This document shows, piece after piece, positions 13,677 through 15,921 of a stretch of DNA of 15,921 nt. Positions within the stretch are counted from its first letter, which is position 1. Every line of letters starts with the position of its first letter. Source of the DNA: Verrucomicrobiia bacterium (GTDB taxonomy: Bacteria > Verrucomicrobiota > Verrucomicrobiae > Limisphaerales > JAKPVM01); NCBI GenBank assembly GCA_026417275.1, contig JAOADO010000030.1, positions 1 through 15,921 of the forward strand. Reading direction: 5' to 3'. A model generated the notes under the pieces. It saw only the letters and a list, made by a program, of their open reading frames with translations, was not told where the DNA came from and did not search any database. The translations under genes and the position numbers were made by a program.

Positions 13677-14498
13677 ATGAAAATACTTCGCAAACTCCAC
13701 ATCCGTTTTATTCTGATAGCTTTTGCGGCAACTTTAATTTTAACCTCATGTTCAAAGAAACGTGAAGAAAATCTTCGCATAGCGGTAAGCAATTCCTATT
13801 TAGAAAGCGCCGCTAAAGAATTTCTCGGTTCGGATGAAAAAATATTAAGACTCACGGAGCCGGGAATGTGTCCTGGACATTTCGATGTTCAACCATCTCA
13901 TATACTCAAACTTTCGAAGTGTCAACTTTTGCTAAAATTTGACTTCCAGAAACTCCTCGATGAACGAATTTTTAAAGACTCCACAAACAAGGTGATTGTT
14001 TCAATAAAACTAAACGGTGGACTGTGCTGTCCAGAAACTTATCTGGAGGCATGCAAGCAAACAGCGTTTGCACTGGAAGAACAAGGACTTATATCGCCGA
14101 AAGCACGCGAAGAAAAACTTAAAGAAATCGGAGAACGATTAAAAAAACTTTCTCAGAAAAGCCATGAAATCGCAGGAACATCAGGATTAAATGGAATCCC
14201 GATTATTGCAAGCGCACACCAGGCGGAATTCTGCAAGTGGCTTGGATTTGATGTTGTGGGAAAATTCTCCGCAGCGGATGTAGCGAGTTTTCAGGAAATC
14301 GAAAAGGCAATAGACGCAGGCAAAATCAAAAATGTTAAGTTTGTAATAGCAAACAAACCAGAAGGCAGACGCCTTGCCGACGCACTTGCAGAACGCCTTG
14401 GCGCAAAGGTTATCGTATTTGACAATTTTCCAGATGTGAATGTTTCCCTTCCTTTTGATAATATGCTTCAAAAAAATATAACGGCTTTAAATAATTAA
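13677..14498 (+). CDS. TroA/ZnuA-like metal-binding lipoprotein
   Basis: The 273-residue protein has a lipoprotein signal peptide ending in the lipobox LTSC, with lipidated C25. The mature part resembles cluster A-I solute-binding proteins for zinc or manganese. EPGMCPGHFDVQPSHILKLSK (61-81) corresponds to the first metal-ligand loop (H68). A long connecting helix lies at about 140-165. SAHQAEFCKWLGF gives H181, and KVIVFDNFPD (D249/D253) sits where the acidic ligand usually lies. The region where relatives have a ligand histidine reads GGLCCPETYLEAC (114-126), so C117/C118 may replace it and metal preference may differ. No ABC permease or ATPase gene is adjacent, so a metal-sensing or chaperone role is an alternative. 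It lies 9 bp after the pseudopilin gene. Confidence 0.8.
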   Translation: MKILRKLHIRFILIAFAATLILTSCSKKREENLRIAVSNSYLESAAKEFLGSDEKILRLTEPGMCPGHFDVQPSHILKLSKCQLLLKFDFQKLLDERIFKDSTNKVIVSIKLNGGLCCPETYLEACKQTAFALEEQGLISPKAREEKLKEIGERLKKLSQKSHEIAGTSGLNGIPIIASAHQAEFCKWLGFDVVGKFSAADVASFQEIEKAIDAGKIKNVKFVIANKPEGRRLADALAERLGAKVIVFDNFPDVNVSLPFDNMLQKNITALNN

Positions 14499-14710
14499 GA
14501 ACAATAAAACGGCTTTTGAAATTATCAGAAATACGTCTGGCATTGTGTTTTTTAAATTTCATATTTATTCCACATAAGTTATTTTAATAAAAACCCAATC
14601 GAAGTTTTTAATGAATCAATATAACTGTAACTTTTAGTCGTTTTGCGGTTCAAATTTTATGACAGTTTATTATGCAACCAAAGCGATTTTTAATTTGAAA
14701 TCATAGAGTT
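14499..14710. other. AT-rich gap before the efflux operon
   Basis: These 212 bp should hold the promoter of the efflux operon. An ACGGCTTT octamer occurs at 14481-14488, at the end of the preceding gene, and again at 14509-14516. No strong hairpin with a T run, no convincing promoter pair and no small gene is visible. Confidence 0.3.
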
Positions 14711-15760
14711 ATGAAACAGAGAAAACATAAACAAAGATTAGCGGTTGACCTGTTGATAGCAATAGTTGCGTTTTATTTCTCCGCTGGTTGCGAGAAAAAA
14801 CACGATATTCAACGTCAGTCGGCGCAACCACTGCCAGCAGCAAAAGTCAAAGCCATCCTTGCCAGCGCCAAGGACCGTCAGGCGTTTGAAACCGTTGTTG
14901 GCACCGTACGTTCAAAAACCCGCGCTGTTATCGAAGCGAAGGTAAGCGGCAGAATCGAAAGCCTGTTAGCCGTGCCAGGTCAAACCGTGAAAGCGGGCGA
15001 ACTCCTGGCAAAACTTGACGCGCGCGAAATTCAGGCAAAGGTAGAACAGGCAAAAGCACTTTATGAACAGGCGTCCAGCGATTTAAAACGTTACACATCA
15101 CTCTACGAATCAAAGACTGTCACACTCGCAGAATATGAGGCGCGCGTAGCACAATTCAAAGTTGCAGAAGCAAATTTGAAAGAGGCGCAAACAATGCTTG
15201 GTTATGTCGAGGTTACGGCACCATTTGATGGCGTTATCACCCGCAAAATTGCCGATGTCGGCGACCTTGCCTATCCGGGCAAACCAATCCTTGAAATCGA
15301 AGACCCAAAGTATCTGCGCTTTGAAGCAAACGTACCAGAAGCACTCTACGACAAAGTTAAATTGAACGAGAAGTTTTCTATATTCATCCCAACTATTGCG
15401 GGAGAAATTCAGGGAACAGTGAGCGAAATTGCCCCTGTGGCTGACCCGAACACGCGCACATTTCTCGTAAAACTTGACCTTCCTGAACACAAGGGCTTGA
15501 GAACAGGCCAATTCGGACGGCTGAAAATTCCGACAAGCCAGAGCGCGGCGCTTCGCGTCCCGATTTCGGGGATAGTTGTGCGTGGTCAGATGGAAATTGC
15601 CTTTGTTGTGGAAACAAATTTGGCGCGGATGCGTCTGGTTAAAACCGGTGACCGCGTTGGAAACGAAATTGAAGTCCTGTCCGGAATCGAACCGCATGAA
15701 AAAGTAATTGTAACTGATGTGGCTCAATTGCGAGACGGTCAACCGGTTGTCGTTGAATAA
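14711..15760 (+). CDS. RND efflux periplasmic adaptor (membrane fusion lipoprotein)
   Basis: The 349-residue protein is a HlyD/AcrA-type membrane fusion protein. It has a lipoprotein signal with lipobox SAGC and C27. The first half of a lipoyl domain follows (VIEAKVSGRIESLLAVPGQ to about 108), then an alpha-helical hairpin (about 110-160) and the second lipoyl half (YVEVTAPFDGVITRKIADVGD). Beta-barrel and membrane-proximal domains end at KVIVTDVAQLRDGQPVVVE. It links an inner-membrane RND pump to an outer-membrane channel. The pump gene starts 36 bp downstream. The short helical hairpin and lipid anchor are normal. The substrate (drug, metal or other) cannot be told from this part, and no outer-membrane factor gene is in view. 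Confidence 0.95.
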   Translation: MKQRKHKQRLAVDLLIAIVAFYFSAGCEKKHDIQRQSAQPLPAAKVKAILASAKDRQAFETVVGTVRSKTRAVIEAKVSGRIESLLAVPGQTVKAGELLAKLDAREIQAKVEQAKALYEQASSDLKRYTSLYESKTVTLAEYEARVAQFKVAEANLKEAQTMLGYVEVTAPFDGVITRKIADVGDLAYPGKPILEIEDPKYLRFEANVPEALYDKVKLNEKFSIFIPTIAGEIQGTVSEIAPVADPNTRTFLVKLDLPEHKGLRTGQFGRLKIPTSQSAALRVPISGIVVRGQMEIAFVVETNLARMRLVKTGDRVGNEIEVLSGIEPHEKVIVTDVAQLRDGQPVVVE

Positions 15761-15796
15761 CCAGTTTAAACCGCTGTTGAAAAAGAATTTTATCCT

Positions 15797-15921
15797 ATGA
15801 AGCATGAACATATTCCAGATCCGCACGGATTGCATTTGGGGTTAGCCGGCAAGGTTGCGCGGGCATTCATTGACTCCAAATTAACCCCTCTCATAATAAT
15901 CACATCTGTCCTGCTCGGCTT
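15797..15921 (+). CDS. RND efflux pump inner-membrane subunit, N-terminal fragment
   Basis: An ATG at 15797 opens a frame that runs to the window edge (41 codons). The product contains [19 protein letters not shown] and then the first membrane helix [12 protein letters not shown]. This is the start typical of an AcrB/CusA-like RND permease clade whose members begin with '[18 protein letters not shown]'. The 36 bp distance after the adaptor gene confirms the pairing. These pumps are trimeric proton-driven exporters. The rest, including proton-relay residues and the substrate-defining docking domain, lies outside the window. Confidence 0.88.
   Translation, partial: MKHEHIPDPHGLHLGLAGKVARAFIDSKLTPLIIITSVLLG

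Noticed and set aside
15110..15835. Minus-strand frame of 241 codons opposite the efflux adaptor
   Set aside because: It mirrors the codon pattern of the adaptor gene and covers the start of the RND pump gene; the product is basic, aromatic-rich and unlike any protein family.

Overview
The window looks like a chromosomal segment of a Gram-negative member of the PVC group, most likely Verrucomicrobiota. The best guess is the Pedosphaera/Limisphaerales type, but this was not tested. Two scattered pseudopilin-like genes carry FTLIEL leaders, one of them ending in the H-X9-DG signature. A secreted protein ends in a '[10 protein letters not shown]...FFKL' type C-terminus, common in secreted proteins of that phylum. 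Two lipoproteins, a large-periplasmic-domain YidC and a tripartite efflux pump indicate an outer membrane. Few genes have a recognisable Shine-Dalgarno sequence, and intergenic DNA is strongly AT-rich. No tRNA, rRNA, CRISPR array, insertion sequence or integrase was seen.

Layout. Positions 1-1430 (minus) hold the 5' part of a large unrecognised secreted protein that runs off the left edge. It is followed by a divergent MgtE-type magnesium channel gene (1730-3037). Next comes a cytochrome c/PQQ sugar dehydrogenase fusion (3375-4793), whose stop codon overlaps by ATGA the start of an H-X9-DG pseudopilin (4790-5551). Positions 5750-8996 hold the conserved housekeeping cluster rpmH-rnpA-yidD-yidC-khpB. 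Neither of its usual outer neighbours, dnaA and mnmE, is present. It meets tail-to-tail (14 bp overlap) a minus-strand pair: a SpoU-family RNA methyltransferase and a WalJ/YycJ metallo-beta-lactamase-fold hydrolase (8983-10668).

A 477 bp gap without a convincing gene follows. Next is a divergent pair: a minus-strand SAM methyltransferase (11146-11790), and a plus-strand apparent operon starting at 11833. That operon encodes a secreted protein of unknown fold, a pseudopilin (again with a 4 bp ATGA overlap) and a TroA/ZnuA-like metal-binding lipoprotein rich in cysteine. The 42 bp divergent promoter region, with the first codons of the methyltransferase gene, carries three copies of AGTATTAC. 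The window ends with an RND efflux operon: a membrane-fusion lipoprotein (14711-15760) and the first 41 codons of the RND pump (15797 to the edge).

The most interesting pattern is that two unrelated secreted proteins, a PQQ dehydrogenase and an unknown protein, are each translationally coupled to their own pseudopilin. This suggests a pairing of exported protein and pilin-like partner. The metal-binding lipoprotein in the second operon has cysteines where the family normally has a histidine ligand.
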